Assembly: GCA_002633005.1 (NCBI GenBank)
Contig: NMRA01000203.1
Coordinates: forward strand, 566,393-630,392
Length of the DNA stretch: 64,000 nt
Direction of reading: 5' to 3'
Source of the DNA: Phoronis australis
Taxonomy: Eukaryota > Phoronida > Phoronidae
The translations under genes and the position numbers were made by a program. Shown here piece by piece: positions 1 through 10,975 of this stretch. The notes under the pieces were generated by a model that saw nothing but the letters and a program-made list of their open reading frames with translations, was not told where the DNA came from and searched no databases. How positions within the stretch are numbered: the stretch's first letter is position 1; each line of letters starts with the position of its first letter.

Positions 1-639
1 GAAAGAAAGTTAACACTAGTGACATGCGTGTCGTTTTATGACTGACTTTCCCGTACTTGGAAGGTATTGAGGAGCAAACTCGCCATTACCCGAGTTACTT
101 TGAATCCTTAACGACTTTGATGACAGCCAGTAGCAGGCCAGATGTAACAAAATCCCGGATACTTTTTCAACGGGCATTTTCTCCCTTTTCGCATCGCAAA
201 TTTAGGTACTCGAATGCACAAGTCAGTTAGAGAGCACTGATTCAACTTTCACATCGGCAACTTGCCTTGCGCTCTAGAGTCTTTCATTGGCGGCCGTGAA
301 GAACAATAAAGGCCGTACCTGCATGAATGAAGTCAATTTTGAGATTCGAAATTTGTATTTAACGCTGCAGGTAAGAGCATAATCTAAACATTTTCTCGAT
401 GATCTAAAAACTCCATTTTGGCGCGTAAAAATGGTGGGAAAATTTTGCGATCTGGCATTTACGAATGCAAGCTGGATTTTGAAAATGCGACCTGGGATTT
501 TGGCTAGGTCGCAAAATATGACCTGGCGATTTTAATAGCGTCGAGCCCTGCTTTAGTCAAAGAGGAGATCATAATCAAGATGAAATGACAGAAAAAGATT
601 CAAAGAACTGAATGTAAATAGGCAAAAAATTTAGGGAAC
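1..639. other. intergenic, no recognisable gene
   Basis: I see no gene here. The only exon-like signal on the plus strand is an ATG at 323 followed by 16 open codons to a strong donor (CAG|gtaagag) at 370/371. The peptide is not recognisable. Its phase does not fit the exon-like segment at 2826, so it may be a noncoding first exon or chance. Confidence 0.4.
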
Positions 640-2515
640 TTAGTTGAGTCCCTATTTGGGACTGTTTCATGCAACCTGGCTCAGGCATGCAGCATCCGTG
701 TCTGTATCTCCTTGTAGAATCATAATGAGATTTGGCAGATGTGTTCCCATGAAGCTGATGACAGCTGACAAGTTTTGGACCGATTCAACTACCACTGTGT
801 GTCTGTGTCCTCTAGTGGCAATTGTAGCTTTTTACGTTTGCCTTTGTATCTTTGGAGTTTCTTTAGGATTTACAGGAAATTTAGCAATGAAATAGGTTTC
901 TATTAAAGAGGTTTTTGGACAGATGTGATGTATTCTTTGCCACCCAGTGGCAATTTAAAAAAAATATAAGTATGTTTTTGCCTTACACCTTCCTATCCGT
1001 CAAATTGCTCAAAGGATCATTATGAAAATTAGCAGATGGGTCATGATGAGAAGACCGTGGCTGACACTGATTTGCGGATAATTTAAACTACTTTGATGAC
1101 CCCTAGTGTTAATTTTTGTTTTTTTTTTCGTCCACGACAGTATCGCTTTAATCCTTTGTAGTATTTTTGTGAAATTTGGCAAATATGTTCCTATGGAGAT
1201 GATAACGGATGACAACGAGTTTCACACCACTCCGACGGTAGGTGTGCCCCATAGTGGCAGTTTTAGTTTTTTATGTTTTTAGTTTTTTATGTCTGTCTTT
1301 GTATCTTCCAAGTTTCTTAATGGATTTTCATGAAATTTAGCATATAGGTTTCTATTATGGAGACGATGTCGTCCTCTCGTTTTTGACACATTTTACATAT
1401 TCTGCGCCACCGGTTGCAATTTAGAAAATTTTTGAGTATTTGACGTCTACTTTCCTATCCGCCCAAGTGTTCAAAGGATCATTGGCAGGTGTTTTCCGTG
1501 TGAGAAGACTGCAGCTGACGCTGATTTTCGGATGGGTTTGAGTACTGTGGCGACCCCCATTGGCAATTATTTTTTACATCCATAGCTGTATCACCTTAAT
1601 TTTTTGGAGGATCTTTGTGAAATGGGGCAGATGTGTTCCTATGGAGATGATGACGGATGACGACAAGTTTCAGACCAATACGACTATGGTGTAGGTGTGA
1701 CAATTTTATTTTTTGCATTTGCTTTTGTATCTTTGGAGTTCACTGATAGATTTTTCTGAAATTTGGCATATAGGTTTCTATTAAAGTGGCAACTATGCCT
1801 TTCTTTTTTCAGACAGATTCAATATATTTTGTGCCACCTAGTAAACAGTTTTATGATTTTGAGCTTGTTTTTTAGTGTTTGCCTCTTTATCTTCCAAACT
1901 GCTCAAGACAAAACATCATTATGAATTGTAGCAGCTGTTGATTGATTTTTGGTCAGATTTGTTACCTGTGGCATCCCCTTGTGGTATTTTTGTATTTTTG
2001 AGACCATGGCTGCACCTCCTAATTCCTTTGTATGTTTATGAACTTTTCCATGTGTTTTGCTATAGATGTGACAGTGGCTGCCCATGGCTTTGGGCCGCTC
2101 TGACTACCACTATTCCCGCAGTAACAATTTTAGTCTTTACCTTTGCCTCTATGTTCTGAGTTCCTTGATGTTTTCTGTGAAATTTAGAAACAAGTTTTTA
2201 TTATGAAGGTGACAGTTTCTCTCCAATTTGTGATGGATTTAACGTATTCTGCACCATGTAGTGGCCATGTCAGTTATTTTTTAGTTTGCCTTGTTGTCGT
2301 GTGCTTCTGTATTTGCCAATCTGCTCAGAGGACCGTTATGGAAATTGTCGTATGTGTAGGTTAGGTCATTGCTTTGTATGGAGGTTTGCATTGTCATCAG
2401 TTTACAATAATCCAGTATTGCTTATAACTGATCCTTTAGTCAATGACCATGAGCCGGAGAGAAATGTAAGATCACTGCCACAACTGGCAATAAATACTAT
2501 TCCAGAATTGTAATA
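640..2515 (+). repeat. block of three-module (A-B-C) higher-order repeats
   Basis: About 1.9 kb made of diverged monomers of roughly 150-170 bp that follow each other in a fixed order. Module A carries TGTTCCTATGGAGATGA and GACAAGTTT. Module B carries TTTGCCTTTGTATCTTTGG and TTCATGAAATTT. Module C carries CTCAAAGGATCATTATGAA and GCTGAC. All three end in a variant of CCTAGTGGCAATTTT. About three A-B-C cycles are visible (A near 690, 1130, 1600; B near 835, 1290, 1730; C near 990, 1450, 1890). The small open frames here are not conserved between monomers, so I do not call them genes. The same family recurs at 18640, 24030 (minus), 41640 (minus), 55635 and 62076. Confidence 0.8.
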
Positions 2516-3463
2516 CAGTTTCATTGCATTTTTTATTCTGTTAACAATTACTAATTGCTCATTATAGCTTTGTATTTGGTTTAAGATTGTAAAGTTAGCA
2601 CATTGATGGCACTTTAAATGCTTATAAAGTAGGCAGAGTAATTACGTAATATATAACGTTAGTGTGGACTGACATTGTGTGTTCATATTGTTGTTGGCCG
2701 TACCACTTGTTATAAGAGATCTTCATGAAATTTGGCAAACGCAAGTTCCATGAAGCTGGATATTCTGATTTTAATTAGACTCATTAAGCTGGTCAACCCC
2801 TTTATTTGTGTTTCCGCTCTTACAGAAAATGGACAAACAGACAAAGATGGCGCTATTGTGGAAGAAAATGTGTAACTTCAAGTCATGTGAGTGGAAACAT
2901 TTGTTGGTGTTAAAGTTTTACTGTTTTGCAATTATTATTATTTTAGCATGTGGAATCTATCATCTATCAGTATTTTTCAATTTTTTTAGTTGACTGGGTG
3001 TGCTGGGATGAATCGCTAATTGAAATCAGTTATGAGTGAAAAACACATTTTATCATAAGGTTGCGTGGTACTGAAGCAACCTATGGTCCGTGTTAGCCAT
3101 TAAGTCTACATTATTGTACTGTTTACTTTAGGACCTCCACCTACCAAAAAGTGTGGGATGGTCATATTCATGGTGATGATCCTAGTTTCAATGGGCAGTC
3201 CCTTTTATGGTCTTATTGCTAGTGACAATGCTGCCTTTTGACTCGGAACACCAGGCTTTCAAGGTGCTTTCAAGAACGTTTTCTTGGTGACCGTTGGTTA
3301 AACTATAGCCTTTATTAGATCTGACAACAGGCTGAGATCTTGTTTCTGCATTCATTTCCATTGAGTTAATATATTAACTGGCCTCCTCTGCACTAACATT
3401 AAGCTGGCATAGATGTCTTTAAACAGTTGTGGCATGTAGGGTAAGCCACACTAGACTGTTGGA
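2516..3463. other. intergenic; fragment of the modular repeat at about 2690-2790
   Basis: Mostly AT-rich unique sequence. Near 2700-2790 there is a decayed repeat module (TTCATGAAATTTGGCAAACG, then GTTCCATGAAGCTGG). The exon-like segment 2826-2871 is listed separately. Confidence 0.5.
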
Positions 3464-4025
3464 CATCAACACCGACTGTTATTTCATTAGCTCTCATAGT
3501 TACACATTACATTTACATCAACACAGACTGTTACTTCATTAGCTCTCATAGGTACACATTACCATTTACATCAACACAGACTGTTATTTCATTAGCTCTC
3601 ATAGTTACACATTACATTTACATCAACACAGACTGTTACTTCATTAGCTCTCATAGTTACACATTACCATTTACATCAACACAGACTGTTATTTCATTAG
3701 CTCTCATAGGTACATATTACCATTTACATCAACACAGGCTGTTATTTCATTAGCTCTCATAGGTACATATTACCATTTACATCAACACCGACTGTTACTT
3801 CATTAGCTCTCATAGGTACACATTACCATTTACATCAACACAGACTGTTACTTCATTAGCTCTCATAGGTACACATTACATTTACCCAGTGGCACTTACT
3901 TTTCATTGATAGAACTTTTACCCCATTCACAATAATCATTTTATGTTAACTTTATCTTTCGCTTTTACAGAAAAGTTCAGTCTGTTGTCCAGCTCAAAAG
4001 TTGTCATGGAAAAGCTTTCATTTGA
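2826..4025 (+). CDS. possible last two exons of an unrecognised gene
   Basis: Two segments look like exons that splice in frame: 2826-2871 (acceptor CTCTTACAG, donor GT|gtaact) and 3971-4025 (acceptor CTTTTACAG, stop TGA at 4023-4025). Joined, they read NGQTDKDGAIVEEN, then V, then KVQSVVQLKSCHGKAFI, and stop. The acidic, lysine-containing composition looks protein-like but I recognise no family. I found no upstream coding exon in a compatible phase, and the 53-bp array lies in the putative intron. AATAAA at 6641 could be the polyadenylation signal. This may be chance. Confidence 0.2.
3464..3885. repeat. 53-bp tandem array, about 8 copies
   Basis: Unit of 52-53 bp containing CATCAACACAGACTGTTA, CTTCATTAGCTCTCATAG and TACACATTACCATTTA. 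There are about eight head-to-tail copies with few differences (for example GTTATTTC or GTTACTTC, ATAGTTAC or ATAGGTAC). The low divergence suggests recent amplification or continuing homogenisation. It encodes nothing obvious. Confidence 0.92.
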
Positions 4026-6320
4026 GTGTGGACTATGAACATAAAAGTCTGAAGATAGCAGTGGAGGTGAAGCATTTTAGTATTGGGAAGAGTTAAAGTC
4101 AAACCAGTGACATGTCAGAACAGGTGAATAATGTCAAAATATTGCTTCTACTCCCTAGAAAGTCACCCATCGTAGTCCCCACTGTAGAACCTAATTGTGA
4201 TGCAAAGGAAAACTTTGCTGTTATTAGGAATAGAAGGGATTTACATAGTATGTTTACAGTTTTTCGTTTCCCTACAGTTTTTTAATAATGTTACTGGTAG
4301 TAGTAAATAATGATTGCAGTATGACTATTGCATATCTGATTTTTGTTAACTGCTGTGTGATTTTGTCATTTTGTCATCTTGTTTCAATAGTGTTCCAGTT
4401 AGTGTCAAAATTACAATCTGTTGGACTATTTGGAATTGTGCTGTTTGACTTGTATAAATTGTACAATCGCTCACCAGCTTATATTATCCTTACTGATGAT
4501 GCAGTTGTTTAGGGTCCTAAATTGTGGAACAGCAATTATGAAGAATCATTCTGACTTTGTTTATTATTCAAAATATGTCCAATGCTGTTACTGAGTAATA
4601 GTTTATTTAGTTAGAATGATGCCTTTGGGTTTTTAAGGAATTTTAAATCCAGTTTATTTGTAACTTTTAGACTTTTACTTGTTTTACACTACTTGGTATG
4701 TGTATATATTATGGTTTTGTTGTAAACATTATTCATTTTAAGAGTGTATGCTTCATTGATAACACTTCAGCAACTGTCTTTGTCCAAAGAGTTGGACCTA
4801 CTGTAAAACTCACAGAAGTTGGATGTGGATAAATTGAAATTTCATGTAACGCAGATGTGGCACAGATATTCTAGTTCGCGCATTCAACCCCTCAGGTTAA
4901 GTTGGATTTCATGTAACAAATTAAATCTGTTGGATCAGACTTATGCAAGTTTTACAGATGTTAGTTGATGAATATTTTAGCTGTTACTTGTTCTGTCTTA
5001 TTAAGAATAGGTGAGGCAGCGTATATTTTGTATCATGTTAAATCCTGCCATTAATGAACTTTGGTTGTTGCTAATACATCTATCCACTCCGATGGTCCTA
5101 GTAACAATATAGCATCACAAGAAAACTCGAAATTTAATCATTCAAAAATATCCGCCCACCATGTCGTACTTTTGTGCTTATGACGCCATCTGATGTCGAT
5201 GCAAGAACACGGAACATACTGCATTAAGGCAATGACTGAAAGTTGTGCTAGTCAAGAGGAGAGGAATGTTGAAAGCTGAATTATTGTTTTTAAAGATCTC
5301 CATGAGTATTTTGAGGTAGGCAACTGTAAATGCTGGTCATTTGCAAGTATACCTGTCTTAGAATTGGACCGGCCAAACAGATAACACTGGTCAGCTCAGT
5401 GTGGTGCCTCGCACACCATTTTAAATGAAAACCAATTAAAAAAGTGATGGTAGAATAAGTAATTCTTTACATTATTTCTGAGTTAATAGTCTGTCTTTTT
5501 GATAATTTTGGCTAATGGCCGAAGAGTGGCTAAATGTTGAGCAAGTGAAGTTAAAGATCCTGGCACACAAGTTTCATACGTTTCGTAGTACGGTTCTTCT
5601 ACTGTGAGACATGCATGTATTGCCCTTTGGTAGCAAATATGGTTTTAGATACTTAACCCTTTATCATAACAAATCTTTGCAATAGAACCTTACCCTAGGC
5701 CGTATAATGGCTTGGTTGACCCACACCATCGTGATTGTCTATTAAATAAATTGGCACTTGATGTTTATGAAACTAAAGACGTGTCAGGGACTCCCTAGCT
5801 GTAATTTTAGAAATAAGCACAGAAACTGAAATCGCTGCATACACACTAAACTGTATGATTTATTGTGTCTGCGTGCTCGTCTCGACTTTCTGACCTCTCG
5901 TGGTGACATAGCATGTGGTTTGTTAGTGGGTCTGTAATACCCAACATTTTTTTACATTTGCTGGGGGATTTCAGCGCAGTGTTTACTGTTGAATTGAATC
6001 CAAAATTAGCTAGCACCTTGACTCACAAGCATTGCATAGTGAACCATGTTCAAATTTGATTTGTTTAGGGTTTGCCAACCACAAAAACTCTGAAGCATTT
6101 AGGAATGAATATTACAAGCTCAATTTAACTTAATTTAACTTAAAAGTGTCTTGATTCAGTTTGTTTTTGGTTGCTAAGTACTGAGAAAAAGTAGTTTTAA
6201 TTGCCTTGAAGTGATCAATATTGTGATCTTACAAACATGGTTCTAGAACCAAATTTGGATATGCTACATGTAACATTCAAGGTTGGCTTCGATAAAGTGG
6301 TTTCGCAACCTCTAACATGG
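4026..6320. other. no gene seen; possible 3' UTR
   Basis: AT-rich unique sequence without recognisable exons on either strand. If the exon pair ending at 4025 is real, this could be its 3' untranslated region, running to the AATAAA at 6641-6646, which is followed by a TG-rich stretch. Confidence 0.35.
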
Positions 6321-6484
6321 TTGGGTGGATCCAGGATTTTGAGTTGGGGGGGGCAGGGCAGACAGTATTAGCCAGGATTTTGCCCATCAGACATTCGCAA
6401 CCCCGAACTGTGAAATGGAATCTGGGAGAATTTTAGGGTGGGGGGCATGGCCCCCTTGCCCCCCCCCCTCTAAATCCGCCACTG
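6321..6484. mobile_element. short hAT-like MITE with G/C-tract ends
   Basis: Starts GGGTGGATCCAGGATTTT followed by a G tract. It ends in a C tract and CTAAATCCGCCACTG, whose complement CAGTGGCGGATTTAG is a typical hAT-type terminus. The ends are imperfect inverted repeats. No coding capacity. Similar ends occur at 14281, 15648, 25796 and 49600. Confidence 0.55.
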
Positions 6485-7817
6485 TCTTATCAAAGCAATG
6501 AGCTTTCAGGAGTTTTTAGAATAATTAGCAGAATGAATTTTAATTGAGTACTTTAGAATTTTCAATCAATGGACTGTTAGCATTCAATGATTGCTTATTA
6601 AATATTTGTAGTTGGGTGAATTATTAATGAACTTGTGTTCAATAAACTGTAAATGTCTTTAATGCCTGTGAAGTTAACAGCAACCGGTTTATTTCCACAA
6701 AGTGAATTACATGCAGCATTCAAAACCTGCAAGATCAAAAGCATTTGTGCAATCATACATGTCGACTCTCACACGGATCACCTGAAAGTCTTACGAATTT
6801 CAAGGCCATAAGGAAAGAATACTTGAATATCTAAATTAGATTTTTTTCAAAATGCTGGATTTAGACGTCAATTTATTCTTAAAATTTTATCGACGAGTCC
6901 ACACTTCAACTTAACATGTTTACATCGGATGAATAGTCAGTTCCTGAATATTCGACTGGGCCGAAATAACATGGGTATGCGCATTAAAGATTGTGCACAT
7001 ATTCAGACGACAAGTTACAAACCCCATTTCATAATGGTCTCAGAATCGAAGAAATGAAATGTCTACTTAGGAAGTCTTGTTATCTGATAGATTCTTACTG
7101 AAAATTGCACGTTTTTTTCTTCAAAACCATACAGGCAACGTTCACAATGGGTTGACACGTATTAAAATTCTGTTTGTCAAAATATGTCACAAGTAAAATT
7201 CATCTTCAGTACGTGTGAGCTTATTTGTGTCAACGAATTTCCTTTACTATTTATTGAAATTCATCAGTTGTACAACACTGCATACAAATTTTGCCGGCTT
7301 TGAGATTTGATAAGTGAACTTTGTGAAGCTTCCATTTCAAAATTTATGGTGTGGAATCAATCCAGCGGCTACACCCGTGCTAAATACTCTGGACAGTCAG
7401 CCATGACTTAGAAGATACTGTTAATTACGTCAGTTTTTGGCTAGTCCAATATCTGGGGCCTGTTTTTTCAATCTTCATTAGTTCGGTCGTACTCGTGTTA
7501 TTGCAAACATGACACGTTCATGAGAACTGATCAGTACTCTGTGTATTAAAGTCAGAGCACATCTTCAGAGTAGAGATGGAACACCGAGGTCCAGCCATAG
7601 TATTAATGACTCTAGCCACTCCATTTTCCCCCTTCTAGAACAATAACAAGTAGTTGAAATCTATACAGTTGGATCAAGGAGTGTACACTCCTTGGTTGGA
7701 TCGAGAGCCAGCAGGACTTTATTTACACTTTCGAGAGAAAAAGCTTGGAGTGCGTAATTCTATCATTGAAGGAAAGTTGCATCCGTAATCCTAGGCTAAT
7801 TGGTTCCCAGGGGTTCT
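6485..7817. other. intergenic, no gene seen; AATAAA at 6641
   Basis: No exon, RNA gene or repeat that I can define. The AATAAA at 6641-6646 is the only regulatory-looking signal, and its gene is uncertain. Confidence 0.4.
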
Positions 7818-8966
7818 ATTTTGAGTGCAACATCCGTTCCAATTTTGTTTCATTTAAATCATCCCTCAAATTAAAATTGTGCAACTTAAGTCTTAAATAC
7901 CAGGAAAACTGAAGCCTGCAGGGGTTATTAATTAAGACACCTGCTAATTAACGATTTTTTAAACTTTGCAAGTGCAACAAAAATTCTCTTTGGAAAAGAG
8001 TTTAGTAATCCCGGACATCATATCCATAACTCTAAGACGCGATTTTTCAGCATCCTAGGGTTTGTAGATAAGACGGGGGTGTTTGGACCCCGGGGGTGTT
8101 TGGACTCCGGGGGATAAGAAGATGCTCAAAAATGAACTTTCCTAAAAACAGAAAGTATAACAATTTTGATTGGTGTTTGGACCCAGGATAAGAAGACTTA
8201 AAAATGAATTTGTATAAAAGAGCAACAGAACAACAATTTCGGTTACTGTCACGGATAAATTATTACTTTAAATGAACAAAAATACAACTTAAGACATGGA
8301 ATTTCGACAGTTATTAATTAAGACACCAATGAATAGCCAATTAACGATTTACTCTCAAGTACAACAACAATGAACAAATACTTAGATACAGTGGGATTAA
8401 TAAATAAACTGTCTTCAAATTAAAGCTGAACTGCTTGAAACATGTCTGTTGGCAACAAATGAAAGTATGAGGACTGTAATGTATGACGCAGACTATTGTT
8501 TCACGGTAAATCTAAAAGACAATTCACTCTGTTGTAATTTGACTGCAATGCTATCATCTCATTCGTAATCGTCACTGTCAGATCAATTTCTCTTGGTGGA
8601 GGATTTTAGTCTACACCACTCTCCATGCCACCATCTCTGCAACATCGCAACCATTGTCAACTGGCTCCGTTTCGACTTGAAATTCAAGAATGAGCGTAGG
8701 TGCATCTGTTTCGCGCTTAACCAAATGATGCGAAATTCGCCGTCGACATTTACCCATCCATTGATTAAATTGGTGTTGATCCAAGATTTGGTGATGAGCG
8801 CTACCCCATAGTTAAGCAACCAGTGCACTTCTGTAACGTGAAGTGCTTGTTCCGCTTCACACAGTGGAATATTGCAGTCCCCAATGCAAGTTTCTCAACT
8901 GGGTGATGTTTTTTTTTGCAAAGCCCCAGAAATCGCGATCGCCTTATATTCGGCAGGTTCTCATTC

Positions 8967-9113
8967 ACTCCCCTATTATATATTCACTAGTAAGATCGAG
9001 CTCAGAGGAGTGGAGACACTTCTGTGCACTGCTCGATTGAAGCCAGAATTAAAACCCAGGTCTCCCAAACAGAAGTCTGGAGCTCAAACCACTGAGTCAC
9101 ACGGTCTCGTCAT
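8967..9113 (-). mobile_element. tRNA-derived SINE, family 1, copy 1
   Basis: On the minus strand the 5' part has a tRNA-like head with an A-box-like GTGACTCAGTGGTTTGAGC. It continues through CTCCAGACTTC to a body with GAGCTC and TTACTAGTGAATA. The same arrangement is found at 52650-52812, so this is a dispersed family and not a tRNA gene. The B box is degraded in this copy. It lies inside the large inverted repeat. Confidence 0.7.
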
Positions 9114-9359
9114 TTGATGCTCATTTGTAGGTTTTGTTAACCAGTGAGGGAAAAGTTTTCGTGCTCCGTACAACACAGACAAAATCCTGAAAGATTTGGT
9201 GATGACTTCCTCTTTGGGACATTGCGGCTCAGTGAAACAAAAGCTCTCTGGAACTTTGTCACAATTGCATATGGTCTATTCATTCCTTTCCCTACGACAA
9301 AGGCAAAGATACAGTCAAACCCAGTGAACGTATGTAGCCTGGGAATGCAGCGCACATAG

Positions 9360-9420
9360 CTTGGCCTCTCTCTCCCTCCCTTCTTCTCTCCCTCCCTACC
9401 TCCCTCCGTCTCTCCTGCGA
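9360..9420. repeat. CT-rich simple repeat
   Basis: Imperfect CTCTCTC/CCCTCCCT/CTCC polypyrimidine run on the plus strand. Open frames across it on both strands are low-complexity artefacts. Confidence 0.85.
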
Positions 9421-10975
9421 CATGCAGTGGAATTGGACCCGTCATGGTCACTGACAGTGCCTTTCAGAAATTTGAACAAGTTGCTTCTATCCGGGCGAGC
9501 CATCATACCATCACTTTTACACATTGGCAGTGCCACCGGTGAGGAAATGAGAATACATGTCACTCGTTGCTGCTGTGAAGGCAATGCGACCAAGAAGTAA
9601 AATTGTATGGTAGGTGCCTCTGTGCTGTTTGTGTTAGCTTTTTGATTGGGTCCACATTCACTTGCGGACGTGCGAAGATGATTTTTACGAATCACTTGGA
9701 CAAAGCTACACATATGTCTATTTTTGCCGTCTTCTGGAATGTTTCAAAATGATATAATTGTGGTATCTGTTACACTGTTTCCAGTGCTGATGTTCACGAG
9801 AGGCAAGCTTGGATCAAGTGTGGAAGAATTGACGTTCTGCTCGGTGATATGCAGATAGTCATTGCCTTGCTTGATTATGGTTGGACTGAGGTCAGTTTGA
9901 GCATCTCATGTATTGCTCATTCTGACCATAGTAGTGACCACTTCGTTCACAATCTCCGCTCGGCTGCTCTTGGTAAAGGTCTATCATACTTTTGATTGGT
10001 AGTTATTTGTGGACGATGCATATCCTGTCACTCAGGGGGATCGGTACTGGCATGGTCTGGTTAAGATTGACTGAATTCTGCGCAAATTTATTGTATGACC
10101 GTCTGACAGAGAAGCCTCCATTCTCTAAAATCTGTCGCTCGTCGTAATTAGACATTTTAAGTAGGTCATGAATTGGTCGTAAGTAGATTTTTTGTTCCTT
10201 TGGATTAACGATTTATCCATAGCATCAATCATAATATTTGTATTCAGTGCTGTAGTGGGGCGTAGACGCAGGTTGGTGCAGTCAACCACCTTTTGGTAAT
10301 TGAACGTAGCGCCTGCGCACCGTATGTTATGTTAAGTGCTCAAAGTGATACATTGGGCTTGGGGGTGCCTACTTACCACTACAGCACTGTTTGTACTTCC
10401 CTTATACAAGCTCATTACGAGGGTCTTCTTGTCCGTCAGAATCCAAACATCGTCTTATCTACTAACCCCAGAGAAAGTCGCCATAGTTGCGGATATGGTG
10501 TCCAGGGTTGTTAAACTATCTTCCGAAAAAAACAATTTTTGTAGCACTTGACATTAAATAAATCGGGAGTTGGTGTCTTAATTAACAACTTAACTATTCC
10601 CCATGGCTTATTTTTGTTCATTTGAAATTGTTTTATCCATAGCAGTAATCAAAATTATTGTACTTCCTCTTTTAGACAAGTTCATTTTTGAGGGTCTTAT
10701 TACCCCTAGGGGCCAAAACACCCACGTCTTATCTGTAAACTCCAGGAAAAATCACGTCTTAAGTTGTGGATTTGGTGTCCAGGGCTGCTTAATTATCTTT
10801 TGCAAAAATAATTTTTGTTGCACTTGAAAGTTAAAATAAACCATTCATTGGTCGTTAATTAGTAGATGTCTTATTTCATAACCCCATGCATGTTCACGTC
10901 TTAAGTTGCGTCAGTTTAACTTGAGGGGTGAATTAAATGAAACAAACTTGAAATGGAGGTTGCACTCAATATTTT

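Larger units (their letters stand above)
7818..10975. mobile_element. 3.1-kb long inverted-repeat element
   Basis: The left end (7818 onward) reads TTGAGTGCAACATCC, then TTTGTTTCATTTAAATCA, then CCTCAAATT and CAACTTAAG. The right end (10905-10975) is the reverse complement: CTTAAGTTGC, TTGAGGGGTGAATTAAATG, AAACTTG, GGTTGCACTCAA. Internal landmarks are also mirrored: TTAATTAAGACACC (7930, 8315) against GGTGTCTTAATTAAC (10575), and GGTGTTTGGACCC (8090, 8175) against the vocabulary of 10690-10780. The arms are therefore about 600-700 bp. The middle holds a SINE (8967-9113), a CT-rich tract and unrelated sequence. No transposase is visible, so it looks like a non-autonomous DNA element or an old inverted duplication. 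Confidence 0.6.

Noticed and set aside
640-2515. Several 60-80-codon frames with hydrophobic stretches
   Set aside because: They fall on repeat modules and are not preserved between monomers.
3464-3885. CRISPR-like array
   Set aside because: Units are contiguous tandem copies without distinct spacers, and the genome is eukaryotic.
9137-9713. Overlapping 104-105-codon minus-strand frames
   Set aside because: Low-complexity CT tract gives G/R/E-rich peptide; no start context, splice sites or family resemblance.
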